Assembly (NCBI GenBank): GCA_014607495.2
Contig: CP053157.1
Location: 7,068,001 to 7,132,000 of the forward strand
Length of the DNA stretch: 64,000 bases
DNA from: Carposina sasakii
Taxonomy: Eukaryota > Arthropoda > Insecta > Lepidoptera > Carposinidae
Direction of reading: 5' to 3'
Shown here: positions 46,190 to 57,226 of the stretch, one piece after another
How the letters are laid out: each line of letters opens with the position of its first letter
How positions within the stretch are numbered: position 1 is the stretch's first letter
Notes under the pieces: model-generated
The model's input: only the letters and a program-made list of their open reading frames with translations
Databases searched by the model: none
Told to the model about the DNA's origin: nothing
Position numbers and translations under genes: made by a program

Positions 46190-46840
46190 TTAAAATTATA
46201 AATTACACAAGGCTGAGACCATTCAAAAACATATCACAAAAATGCGATGTAAATTAAAATTGTAACTTAAAATGTACTTTAAATCTAAAGAGAAACGAAT
46301 TGATTGAAAATGTTTATTATGAAATAAGCAATCTGCTATTATGAACTAAGTGCACCTGTGATATTTGTAGCGAGTATAGTGTGAATTGTATATTTAATAT
46401 ATTTCCAACATATTTATACTTTGTATGATTTATCACACCTACTTACAGGGTGCTAATGACATCCTCATGAAAATATCGAGAGAGATACGATCAGCCGTTT
46501 AACTATTGGTGGGATTGTGGCTTATGGCATGGCAATGGCTAAATGGCTTGGACACTTCAAATGGCTATGGCTCAGTAGTACGGCTGCTGCCTTCCATTAC
46601 AGAACATTTAATATGGCTACTGAAGAAAAGTGTTATAGTTAGGTACATAAACCTTCTTAAAATTACTTTAGTGGTTTCGAGAAGTTTTCATGATAGCGAT
46701 ATGACACTGGTACTTGGTAGCTTGGCCCTGCCTGCAACGCCATAGGTCCTGGGTTCGAATGCTGGTAGGTGCAAACATTGATATGTTGAATATTGATGTT
46801 TGTTTCTGAGTCATGGATGTTTCTATATTTATACAGGGTG

Positions 46841-48020
46841 GAAGTGACAGCCAGGCAAATATTGATATGTCGACTTCAGACCACGATTCTGAAGCGAAAA
46901 CCACAGAAAATTTTCGCAGGAAAATTCCAAAATTTTCCGACTTTTTTAATTTTTTCAGGAAAAAATTTTTGTAGTTCGTTTGATTTGCGCTAAGATAATG
47001 GCTTAAAAACAAAATTTGAAACCATTGATTACTTTCCAAGAAAAAGTTGCGCCCAAAAAGTTCAATTAACTGATCAACCCCAATGGAGATATTTTTTTAA
47101 TAGTTCACAATTTTTTTATTAACATACCTTATGTTCAGATTTAAAAACTCGCGTAAAATATTTACGTCAATTTTAAATAAGAGACATCCTAGGACGTGTT
47201 GGCCTTTGGGCTTTCAATTCAAGGTGCAGTCTTTTCACGCTTCTTAATAAAACATACACTATATTGTTCCATATTTAACACAAAATGTGGCGCACAAACA
47301 ATATATTTAATATTTATTTCAAAGAAAAACTGCGAATTAACTGAAAAAGCCGACACGTTTGTTTGTAAAACATAAAACTGTAACATCGGCAACATCGCAC
47401 ACGCAGGTTATCCCCGCGCGCAGGTTTGGCAACGCCGCGCGGGAGCGGCGCTCCAGATTAGGCTAATTTCTCATACGAAATCTTCTGTTTCACGCATCAG
47501 TCTATGTCGATGTGTCTCTTTCGCACTCATTGAAGACAGTACTAGGAATCGTACTAAATTTCGTTCCATTGGAGCGCAATCTCTGGCGCTCCACTCATTA
47601 CAAGATACAATTTACCTACTATTAGGTACTTCACACAAAAAGCAGGCATAGGTAGGTAATCTGTTAGACTATTGGGCAAAGTGGAATAGAAATAAATTTA
47701 TAAAGAAGTATAGGTAAATAGAAATATATATTAAAGAAATGTAAACTGCCTATGTAATCTTCACGGGTTCCACCCACTGCACCAGCGCTCTTTAGGATGA
47801 GCCGTCTCTGGTCACGAGTGATCCAAAAAACAGCAATATATCACACAATAACCAATAAGCCCATTTAACTAGTCACAGGATCGCCCGATACAATAAGCGC
47901 GGAAAGTAAACTTTGCGTAAAAAATGCATTTCCTGCAAGTAATAACACTGTTGTATAACTCAAAACTATGGTACTTGTTCAGGATTTCAGTATTTGCCTG
48001 GCTGTCACACACACCCTGTA
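46841..48020. mobile_element. ACAGGGTG...CAGCCAGG element with ~720-bp insertion
   Basis: Its two halves (46841-47089 and 47811-48020) are the 4571-4989 element in inverse orientation. Between CAATGGAGA and GTCACGAGTGATCC, contiguous in the 4571 copy, about 720 bp of unrelated sequence is inserted (47090-47810). The insert has a GC-rich patch (GCGCGGGAGCGGCG) and no clear ends. Confidence 0.75.
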
Positions 48021-48340
48021 TACCGTTGCTAAGTACCTACCCACGACACAAGACCTTAGGGGTCTTAATGTGGGACTAGGTCAATGTGTTGTGAAGTGTG
48101 TGGAAAAAAAGAGAAGAACAAAACAAGAAAATTAAAAAAATTGTCATATAGCCTTATACTGACCAAAATAGCAGCCAGTATTTTGGTCAAATGTGGACTC
48201 TACGAGCGCCGGCCAAAAGACCCTAATCGGTAAGTATCTAACAGAAACTAAAATACCTAGGTAGTAGAATAATTTAAACTTTAATTTTTTTATTTGATTT
48301 CGTTGATTTATTACAATAGTAGTCACAAAAAGTACCTAAT

Positions 48341-51053
48341 TCATTCTTTAACATTTTGGTCTTTACTCTGAGCGTCTAAGGGAGATCCGGGGTTGTATTC
48401 GAAGAATTTTGCTATAAAGTACCTGAGGAAAAAAACGTAAATAAATACCAAATTCATTACCAAGAATGTCTAAAGGTAAGTAAAGTTGGTGTCCTTACTA
48501 ATAACGTATCTAATAAATTTTGAATGCACCTGATCCTCGTAGAAAATATAGGTAGGTACTAGAGAGATATCTTTGGCATAGCGGCCAACAGCGGCGAAAG
48601 AACTACTTATTTGATACTTACAACTCAAAGGATTACAATGAAATTTGACAGTTAAAGGTAGGTATAGCTTATAATACGCAATAACTGCAATGAGCACTAG
48701 ACAATTTACCGTCATGTGTGCATCAGCTAGTATGTGTGAAGCATAGATATAAAACATAAACAGCCATGAGAAATCCACTGCTGAACATAGGCCTCACCCA
48801 ACAACCTTTATTCCGACCAGTCGGAAGCGACCTACATCCATCCGATACCCGCGACCTTAGATAGGTCGTCCGTCCATTTCGCGGGTGGCCTTCCCACTTT
48901 TAGTATCCACTACCTTTAGGCTCCATCGGTCATCGGTTCTTCGAGCTACGTGCCCTGCCATTTAGCTTCCTGGACCGTTGGGGCGGTAATCGACAAATCG
49001 GTAACCTTTGTAGGTTCTCCTCATTTCTGATCCAGAGCATAGCCTTACCAAACGAGTATTTCCACGGTGACCAGTAAAGCAGCAGCGGCGGTTTGGGCAG
49101 CAACCCGGCCGGGTTCCGTCGGCCCTCGAAGTACGGCCGCTAACATGGCGTCACCAGCGTCGGAGGCCGCCTCCAAAGCCGCCACTAGAAGCGCCGGGGC
49201 GGCCAGCCAACGCGCGCCACGGCGCCACCAAGATTGCTGGAATCGGTAAGAAACTGAGACATCCATTTTCCCCAGGGTTCGAAGTGGAATTTCGAATACT
49301 CAAAACTAAGGGTCATTCACATGGCGTCGTGTGTAAAGCAAGTATGATTAAAGCAGAGGCGACGACGCGATTCGTGCAGTATGTCTTCTGATCTTCTATT
49401 CCTTATCTAAGTAGTTTCACCAAGTTCTAATCCTGTAAATAGGTAGGTAGTAGTATTTTGACTCTATGTGTAAAAAAGAGTGAATGTATTTGACCAAACA
49501 GGTTGTGTACCGGAATAACTACGTGGGATATTATTGAACGACAGGAAAACAAACGCCAAATACTTGGCAATATGAGTTTCGAAAGAAACCATATTACGCC
49601 GACCCCATAAATAAATAATGGGATACTTATACTATTTCTGCTCTTACAGGAAGAAGATGATGATGATTGATGGACAGTGGGTGTTTTAGATGTGTACCTA
49701 CCTAATTAGCACACATGAAACAAGTGCGCCGTTTACTAAGTATATTTTTTCCGAATATAGGATCATAGGATATCTTCAGGAAGATTATTAAATACATACT
49801 TAAGTATATTTGAACACAACATTTATCTACCATTAAACTTACCTTTGACATGACGGCAACTAACAGGAGTAACGAAGAGGTAGCAGTCATAAATGCGCTC
49901 AATTTGCCATAGCCCATGACGAGGCGAATTGTTGGTTTCGTAATACTGTAAAATGAAAATAAGTTAAGTAAGTACCTACTTTTATGTTTTTAGTTAAGTG
50001 TACTTACTTAACACGGTCTTATACAAAATAATAATTATTTACGACTATGTACTTAGTCCAATTAAGTAGGAACTTAGGTACATATGTAATCCAATGCAAT
50101 GATTTTTTTCGAGATCCGAAAAAGAGAAGTAGAAGAAAAGTTCCGTGAGTAGATAGATACTATGGGGTGATAATTTATTAGTAAGTGCATACAAATGATA
50201 AACTGCAAAATCCATCTATTGATATAATATAAATTATAAACTTCGGAACGTTAAGGCTCCAGATAGGGTGCACGAATCTTTTGGAATTTTATGTTGTAGG
50301 TACCTACTATACACTATGGGTGCGCCCACCACCGGGCCCTACACCCTCCACTGACCCTTGGATCTCATAACTTGTATAATTATAACGCCTAATACAATTT
50401 CATTTATAAAACAGTTGTACCTACTACTCTTTTATCCTACTTTCTTATCACTGTTTTCACTTCTACCTAATTTTCTATGTTTCTACCCCGTTTGTCTTGT
50501 TTCATTGTTGCCAATGTATCTGTGTGTAGGTATCTAATCCTCAAATAAAAACCTATTCTATAAGGAAATCCTCACCGACGAGCAAAACTGACGTTGTTCA
50601 GCCTCTGTGCAACATCATCATCATCCAGCTCGAGTTCCACTGGCTGCGATGCGAAGGCACATGCAGACATTGAAACACCCAGCAGTGCCACCAACAGGGC
50701 ACGAAGTCGAGTGCGCACGCCTTCTGGTGTTTCATTGTTAGCTGTTCTCAACTAAAAAAATTTCATGATTAAAAAGTGTCTGAGACCATTTTTTATATGG
50801 GTATATAGGTCGAAGATCTACAAATGAATGATCCAATTGGATTCTTTTGTACCTACCATAGCTACTTATCCAAACGTCCGATCTTTCTGTCTAATACCGG
50901 AAAGTGATGGTCTATTGAAACTCGCCCTCTATTAGATGATTTAACACTTACACTGGCTTTGGCCTGATTTTCATGTTTCTTTCGCAATTGGTCCAGAAGT
51001 GTGGTACTTTCAGTTTCCATACTCGCGGTTTTGGAGTCTTCAGACACTGTCAT
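48341..51053 (-). CDS. unnamed four-helix membrane protein, 216 aa
   Basis: Minus-strand exons 51053-50952, 50751-50576, 49945-49843, 49236-49049 and 48422-48341 total 651 bp with all phases matching. The ATG has a good context (AGCAATGA). I do not recognise the family. Residues 1-50 are hydrophilic with a LLDQLRKKHENQ helix. Four hydrophobic segments follow at about 52-69, 106-125, 138-160 and 176-197, the second preceded by an acidic ELELDDDD loop. The tail YNPGSPLDAQSKDQ is short. Both ends are probably cytosolic, with no signal peptide. Exon 4 is far more GC-rich than its surroundings. AATAAA lies about 30 bp after the stop. An RTE LINE tail sits in the last intron. The gene model is well supported; function is unknown. 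Confidence 0.78.
48762..49035 (-). mobile_element. RTE LINE 3' end in last intron of four-helix gene
   Basis: GAAATCCACTGCTGAACATAG, TCCGACCAGTCGGAAGCG and CGTCCATTTCGCGGGTGG are the minus-strand tail and C-terminal coding seen at 26290. It ends 14 bp before the donor of exon 4. Confidence 0.75.
50311..50420. mobile_element. end fragment of fold-back element, intron
   Basis: CACTATGGGTGCGCCCACC and CCGGGCCCTACACCC, then GCCTAATACAATTTCATTTA, which is the reverse of the flank seen left of the 45515 copy. Confidence 0.7.
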
Positions 51054-51492
51054 TGCTGTGGAAATAGTCTTTAAGATTTAAAGCTACTCCATTAGAATTT
51101 CTCCAGATTTCACCATAAAGAATGCGGGGCTAAAACATTTTGTTGTAATTATTTTGGCATATTAAAGATTGATAAGCATGTTGACAGCTTAAAAGTATTT
51201 ACTGTCAATCACTGTCAATATACCTATGTCCTGTCGGTCCTGTCATATTGTATTCAGAGAGAGAAAATCGGAAAAGTTAGAAAAAGGTTCATCGTCGCCG
51301 GTTAGGTTAGATTAGAGAGTAAGTATATTCTTTGCTGTGGCCGGCTGTATGAGAGCCATACGTAGGGGAGTTATCAATCGTTCCAGTTTTTCTTTTTTTT
51401 TCCATTCCATTTTCATTTTCTATACCCAGAACTCGGAATCTTAAAATGAGGGTTATGCACTTATGCCCTGGGGTTATGCTTCTCCTCCAAGG

Positions 51493-51735
51493 CTACTCGT
51501 AAATCCCGTTTTGTCTAATTCGGTTAGCATGTTCCAAACTCCGCGGCATATGACATTTCACACATCCACCCTGAAGCAAAGGTTCCACTCTTGTGCTGTT
51601 CCCTCTTAGCCGACTAATGAAGACAAGTTGAAAGTGGCCCTCTGACTCAATTCCAGGTCCGTGGTAAGACCAATCACCAACAGCTTCACCACCATAAACA
51701 AAATTCTTACGGCCAATTTCATTACGAGAGATCAA
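51493..51735 (-). pseudogene. orphan coding-like exon, unassigned
   Basis: About 85 codons are open, from an AAT just after an upstream stop, through VGDWSYHGPGIESEGHFQ and VEPLLQGGCVKCHMPRSLE to a stop at 51493. Composition (Gly, Trp and Cys at regular spacing, CVKCHMP) looks like real protein rather than chance, but there is no ATG at the start and no partner exon was found. It could be the last exon of a lost gene or part of a transposon. It lies between the four-helix gene and the glycosyltransferase-like gene. Confidence 0.4.
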
Positions 51736-51825
51736 AAGGAATCTCGGATTTTATAACCTCATTTGAAATTTTGTATTAGATATGCAAAAAATCTCTCCAG
51801 ATCAGTTATAGAAATTGGTGGATAA

Positions 51826-52112
51826 GGGTGGGTTCATATCTGACGGAACATGCGTCGCGTGTTATCGGTCGCGTAACGCCATAACAGACTAACGGTCTTA
51901 TTCATAAAAAGTTACTGAAGGCTTTTAAGCTCGTAATAGGGAAATCCTCCAAAAACGTATAGAAAAACACTCGACCGTTCACACTCAACCGATGATACCA
52001 TAGAATATACTTACTCTCGATGATACGTTAGTGCGTCGAGCGTACGTTTGTCTGTACCTGGAGATCACTGGAGATACGCTCGACGCATCTTCCATCAGAT
52101 ATGAACCGACCC
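51826..52112. mobile_element. PIF/Harbinger-like MITE, 287 bp
   Basis: Ends GGGTGGGTTCATATCTGAC and ATCAGATATGAACCGACCC, flanked by TAA on both sides (51823-51825, 52113-52115). Inner CGTCGAGCGTACG and CGCTCGACGCATC blocks also pair. Confidence 0.85.
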
Positions 52113-52277
52113 TAAAGATAATGTTGTAGATAAATTAACTTTACAGCTCAAATATTCAACGTAAAATAGATAAAAGTTACATGGAGTTAAATTCTTTATT
52201 ACTAAAATCACACATGACCAGGTACATCATTGAAAGTTAAAGAAAAACAAATATAGCTAACAAAAATAACAATCTAA

Positions 52278-54057
52278 CTATGCAAAGTTTAGAATATAAA
52301 CATTATTACAATAATACTCGTTTTTCATATCATAGCATTGAGTAACAACATCTTGAATAATATATTTTGGTTGTAACTGGAAACATCGACTGGAGATTAA
52401 TTGGCCAATAAATGGATGTTCTCTTGTCACTGCAGATATAAATGACCCATTGGCATCGATAGAAATCAATGATGATGCATCACTATTTTTAATCGTATTG
52501 CGCATATTAGGATCTTTGCTTTTTACAGGTCTAGCAACATTTTTAGTAGAAGAAGTGTCGGAGATATAAGATGGGCCAACTCCATCAGATGAAATTGAAA
52601 AATATTTATAATATAGTACCAATTGCGATGTATCGGAATCACCATCAGAGTCAATTGCTTTAACAGGTATTAAATTCACATTAGTGAAATTTTCTTGAAG
52701 ATTCTGATCAATTTTATCTGTTTTATTGACCGTCGCCGATACCAATGCAGCTATTTTATTAGATGGGGTTTCGACTTTTACCTCATCTGCTATAGAAGTA
52801 CTCGCATTGTTATTTTCTACTTCTAAAGCTGTAGAGTTCAGTTCTATCTTGGATGATGCAGATGTGTCCCGTTTATTTCTATGTGTTCGGATTAGGTGAT
52901 CATTATACGACTTTTCTTTTTCGACTGTTATTAAGTTCGGTGACATTGACTGATTTCTGTTCAGATAAGACCATGTGTTGTTCCAAATCTGATTCATAAG
53001 ATTGCAGAATACCATAAAAACTTCTGTGTCTTGTTCTTCTTCGAAGTTATTTAATGCCTGCGTGTATTCTTTAGTTTTAATGCCATCATTATGTTGCTTC
53101 ATAATCGCAGCGACTCGTTGGTCGATTGATCGATCAATACTGTAGTGATTATTAAAGGTAGCAAGGTCTAAACCTATTCCTCCATTTTGCCAGATAGAGT
53201 ATAATCTTGCATAGAATGGTAAGTTACCGACAGGAATGGATTTCCATTTATACTTTAAGGGAGTTGTTGCCATGTAATGACTCAAAGGTATTACAGTAAT
53301 ATTAGTGTTGCAATGTGTTGACTGAAAGTCTTTGATTTTTTTATTTGTATCTTCAAGTTTCAATGTATTGGCATATAATGGCATACTATATTTTAGTCTT
53401 GAACGTTTTGAAATACTCAGGGCATCGTATGAGTCATCAAGCAAAAATATTACATGGAAAGTTAGCTGCGGATACTCGGAGGATATTTTGGAAATGTAAT
53501 TTGAATAGGTGGTGAAAGGCACGTACGATGCATGTACAAGTTGGTGCATATAGACATCGCTGGAGGGCTTGGTTCTGTTGCATGTGAATACTATGACTGA
53601 CTGACGTCTGTAAGCACTCATGCCCAGTGCATAGAAACCAAGGAAAGTTATTCCCAAAAGTATAAGAGTCATCCAACAAGCCGACATGCATTCTGAAAAC
53701 GAATAGTTATTATGGTTAACACTGCAGGTAAAAGTATAATTGGGGCAATAGGGTCGTCTTTATTTAGAATGTTTCAACCTGGACTGCATTCTGTTAATTC
53801 ATTAGCATAGTTACTACTATTATTTAACTTTGAACTACTTAGGTTAGTTACCTATAAATAATTAAGGAGACTATATAAATAGATGAAAACTAACCAGGCC
53901 AACGTTCCAGCCACGATTTCTTGGTAACAGTGATATTCCATCCTTGGGGTGCAAATGGAGTAGCTGGGGGTCGGAGGCCCCCATCGCCCCCTGCCCCGTC
54001 CACTTTTAAAAGGGGAAATTGCTCCTCGAGTTTCGCCCCCTCTGGCGATTCCACCAT
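52278..54057 (-). CDS. type II membrane glycosyltransferase-like protein, 525 aa
   Basis: Exon 1 is 54057-53895 and exon 2 is 53692-52278; the junction codon is G|AA after RWP. Residues 1-55 are cytosolic (Pro/Gly-rich, then KKSWLERWP). A membrane anchor lies at about 60-80. A lumenal core follows with VIFLLDDSYD and PLSHYMATTPLKYKW, then FYARLYSIWQNGGIGLDLA at about 214-232. That last motif resembles the acceptor side of GT32/A4GALT-like enzymes, in which R-x-x-x-L-Y-x-x-GG-I-x-x-D-x-D holds the metal. Here the second Asp is Ala. A long Asn/Ser/Thr/Lys-rich linker leads to a conserved C-terminal end (DANGSFISAV, HPFIGQLIS). Its divergent paralogue is at 57227-58999. AATAAA lies about 80 bp past the stop. 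Golgi location is likely; catalysis is doubtful. The GT assignment is inference from the motif. Confidence 0.75.
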
Positions 54058-55477
54058 GCCAACGGAACGAGGTAACTCCTTCTGCCACTATGATTCAATA
54101 GTCACCCAGAGGCAAAATAACGCCTCACTTGTTAACTTTACGTGTTTTTGTACGTTTTTAATGTTTTATAGTTTAGGTTTAGCTATGCAAAAATAAAATT
54201 TCAATAAGCAACAAATATTTTTGAAGCACTTCCAATTTTAAAATAAACCTTTTTTGATTGAATAAGTAGTTATTTTTTCATAAATTGATTAATAAGGTTA
54301 AATTTAGTAAGGTTGTATTCGATAAGTTACTTCTTAAAAAATATTGAAAAGGGGGCGTACCGATTCAAAGAATGAATGTAGAGTCGTGCCACGTGGTTGC
54401 GTGCATTGAATCATTTCCATTGCGAAAAAATCGCTCTAAACTGCTCCATTGTCCAAAATCGAAACAATCCTGCTTTGAGAGTCCATTGCAACCCCCCTGA
54501 ATATCCAGCAGAATCTCCCCCCCCCCTTGAGGCCGTGTTTTCTTTTAATTTTTGTTATCGGTTATCTTTCTTTTCTTATTAGTAACCTTCATCCTACATT
54601 AATTCTTATCTGAAATCAGCGATTCATATTGGTTTATCGAAGAATGTGTGTAAGTACGTGATCCCGAACTAATTCCATATTTAGTTAACAGAATTTACCT
54701 TAACATCAAAACGTGCTACACGTTACTAATTTAACAAAAACTTTTCGCAAAACATCGAGATATCAGTTCAGCTTTGAAAGTGATACTAGCCGGTAGATTT
54801 TTCTTTTTGTACAGGAGAATGTGAATCGTGGTCGGAAAAGTGTAACCAATGGCAAATAGGTATGTAAAAGTCAAAATGTTTGTGAGCTATCTGGAGCTAC
54901 CAGTTTCCAGTAGTAGGTACCTACAGGTAAATTAAAAAGCACTGTTTTTAAGCCAAATGCTGGTATTTGATTTTTAATTTTGAAGTAAATATGTCTAATC
55001 TAAAAATTCCTCTTAAAATGAACTATGATTTATGAACATAATTAACCTACTCGATAACAAATTTTCTAAAGACAATAATTATTTAAATTTAAAACTAGAT
55101 TCACCTCGAGAAATAAATTTAATACGGCTCTGTATCGTCTCAATGATGTCACCAACTAAGTTGATTGAGCAATATAGAGCAAAAATGTATATGGCAATAG
55201 AAGCTTGTAGATACATATTCCTTTTAAATCAAATCAATTTTTTTATTTATTATTTTATTTTTATATATATTTTTTTACTTTTTATTGGTTTTAGGTAGGT
55301 AGTGGATAACTATTGCTAAGTATTATTATATTTTATCAAGTTCATTAATTTACTAAGTATTTGCTATTACAATGTGTTATTCTGATGTATAAACTACATA
55401 ATTACCAAGTTTCATCAAATGCCATTTTGTAGTTTTTGAATGAAACCTAATAGATATCCAAACATAAATTCTTAAAT

Positions 55478-55914
55478 ACAGGGTGTAACGAAAGGTGCAT
55501 GTTAGAGACGAAATGCTATGTAGGTAAATAGCCCACTACAGACTGAGGACCTGTTCGCAAAATTTGAACTAGAAATTCAGTCTTTTATTTTTCAAGTCGG
55601 AAATATTAATAAAATTCTGCATAATAAACATTAGAAAATTATTAATAAAGAAATGGAAAAAATTCCTCACCCGAGTGGGAATCGAACCCACGACCACTGC
55701 ATACCGTGCCAGTCGCTCTAACCACTGAGCTACCGGGTCAATTACTCGGATGACGAATTTTACCATCTCTTTTCTAAATTACATATTGGCAACGTTATTT
55801 TTCATCCCGATAGCTATAAACATTAGTTATATAATAAACATTAGTTTTGTGGATAGGTTTTCTATAGTGTGCTATATACATAGCATTCCCCAAACCCCTT
55901 TTGTTACACCCTGT
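55478..55914. mobile_element. ACAGGGTGTAAC-type element carrying a SINE
   Basis: Ends ACAGGGTGTAACGAAAGG and CCTTTTGTTACACCCTGT are inverted repeats shared with the 165-bp copy at 40332. About 220 bp in the middle is the inverted tRNA-like module, absent from the short copy, so it was inserted later. Confidence 0.75.
55600..55818 (-). repeat. tRNA-like SINE module, best-preserved copy
   Basis: On the minus strand 55742-55669 gives TAGCTCAGTGGTTAGAGC (D arm, A box), a GTGGGTTCGATTCCCAC T arm and near-complementary ends GACCCGG/TCGGGTG. The anticodon arm closes with only four good pairs and an oversized loop. Flanks on both sides match 11866-12070. A SINE, not a gene. Confidence 0.8.
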
Positions 55915-57226
55915 ATACTCACACATTTTTTTTTGTACCTACGTATACTATCAAACTCCTTTTGTAAATTGTAAGCTTATTTAAAAAAAACATTGACTTT
56001 GTTATAATTTTTGAGTGAAAATGTCACTCATTTGTCAAAAGCGTAGAAAGAGAGATTCACGGTCAAAGGTCAAACGAGTAAGTATGTTATGTTTTGGTCA
56101 AAATCTGAATCGAGGTTTTGATTCATTTTATTTATTTGAAGCATGAAATAGATTAGGGGTAATAAATATATTCCTTGATTTAGACGTATTTTCAATATTT
56201 TGTTTAGGTAAGATAATAATATCTCTGTAAATACTAGACTATAATTTGTAGTTTGTCCTAGTTTGTCTTAGAAGGCAAGTATTAATTTAGGATTAGAGAA
56301 ACTCATCATTTATATATAACTTATTAACATTGCTTATTAACTATCAATAGGTAGGTAGGTCTCTCTCTCTCTCTCTATTACTGTGCGAAATACATTCGTA
56401 AACGGAGAACCTGGACAGCTCAATCTAAACGAACTTTCAGACTGGTAAGAAAAACTGACCTGCTGGCTGAGACATTTGCATGAAAATCATTGTATGCTGG
56501 GCTAATAATATTTTGCTTTTGTATCATTATTTAATACGAAATCTATGCGATGTGTAACCTCTGTGGGTACCCTATTGCTTGCTTTGTTGTTTAAAATAGT
56601 TATAAAAGTCGAATGCTGCCAAAGACTGTTAAATAAATGGGTTAGAGCTTTATTACGGGTGCATGGAACAGATTTTGTTTTTCTGGAAATGCTTTTATGA
56701 CCATGCCCATGTACAGTCCCCTGATCCTTGAGCTCACGCCCTCTGCAAGTCGGGGTAATTTCATTGCCATCTAGTTTTTAAGGCAGCATAGCTAATTGGG
56801 CATCATTGTAAAAAAAATTATCCAGTAGGTAGTTCTAGAGGAAATTAATTAAGAAAATAAAAGTCATGACTTGAATTTATTAATCAGACGTACCACCTAC
56901 CTACTCAGGTACCACTGGAATTAGTCGAATGTATAACGATGTCAATTAGTGCCTATTAGTCATAACTCTTATTACCTCATGCCTGTTACGAGTGCACCTT
57001 TCCGATCATACCTATACTTATCATTCATTAGGTATACCGACCTACCTATATCAAAACTAATCAAAATCGATTTATTTCAAGTGAAAGAGTAATAAAATAA
57101 TCATCCATTCTCAGTATTTTTTTATTTTAGCTAGGTATAGGTATAGAAGAATAGGAATAGACCCTCGAAGTGTGAATTCACATGTGTTATTATTTATTTT
57201 GGCAGGTAAAGAACTGGTAAGCAGTA

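Larger units (their letters stand above)
42286..48340. other. gene-free repeat block
   Basis: Between the end of the DUF4781 gene and the end of the four-helix gene. It is almost wholly accounted for by the elements listed. 46200-46840 and 48030-48300 are AT-rich, with no feature recognised. Confidence 0.65.
54058..57226. other. intergenic between divergent paralogues
   Basis: The promoters of both glycosyltransferase-like genes should lie here. 54058-54600 has a poly-C tract (54519-54528) and a GC-rich start. 54600-55470 is AT-rich with nothing firm. 55478-55914 is a transposon. 55920-57226 shows only a short (CT)n tract at about 56360-56380. No TATA box was convincing. Confidence 0.6.

Noticed and set aside
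48341..49236. Alternative acceptor at about 48473 that would add a hydrophobic stretch (TFLVMNLVFIYVFF)
   Set aside because: With the good donor after exon 4 the phase gives an immediate stop. Using it needs a weaker donor inside exon 4. The simpler model keeps frame and conserved spacing, though RNA could overturn this.
49067..49249. Ala/Ser-rich plus-strand frame
   Set aside because: Shadow of the GC-rich fourth exon of the minus-strand four-helix gene.
55669..55742. Possible functional tRNA gene on the minus strand
   Set aside because: D and T arms look good, but the anticodon arm has only four good pairs with an oversized loop. Two sister copies also share flanking sequence beyond the tRNA, so it is a SINE module.
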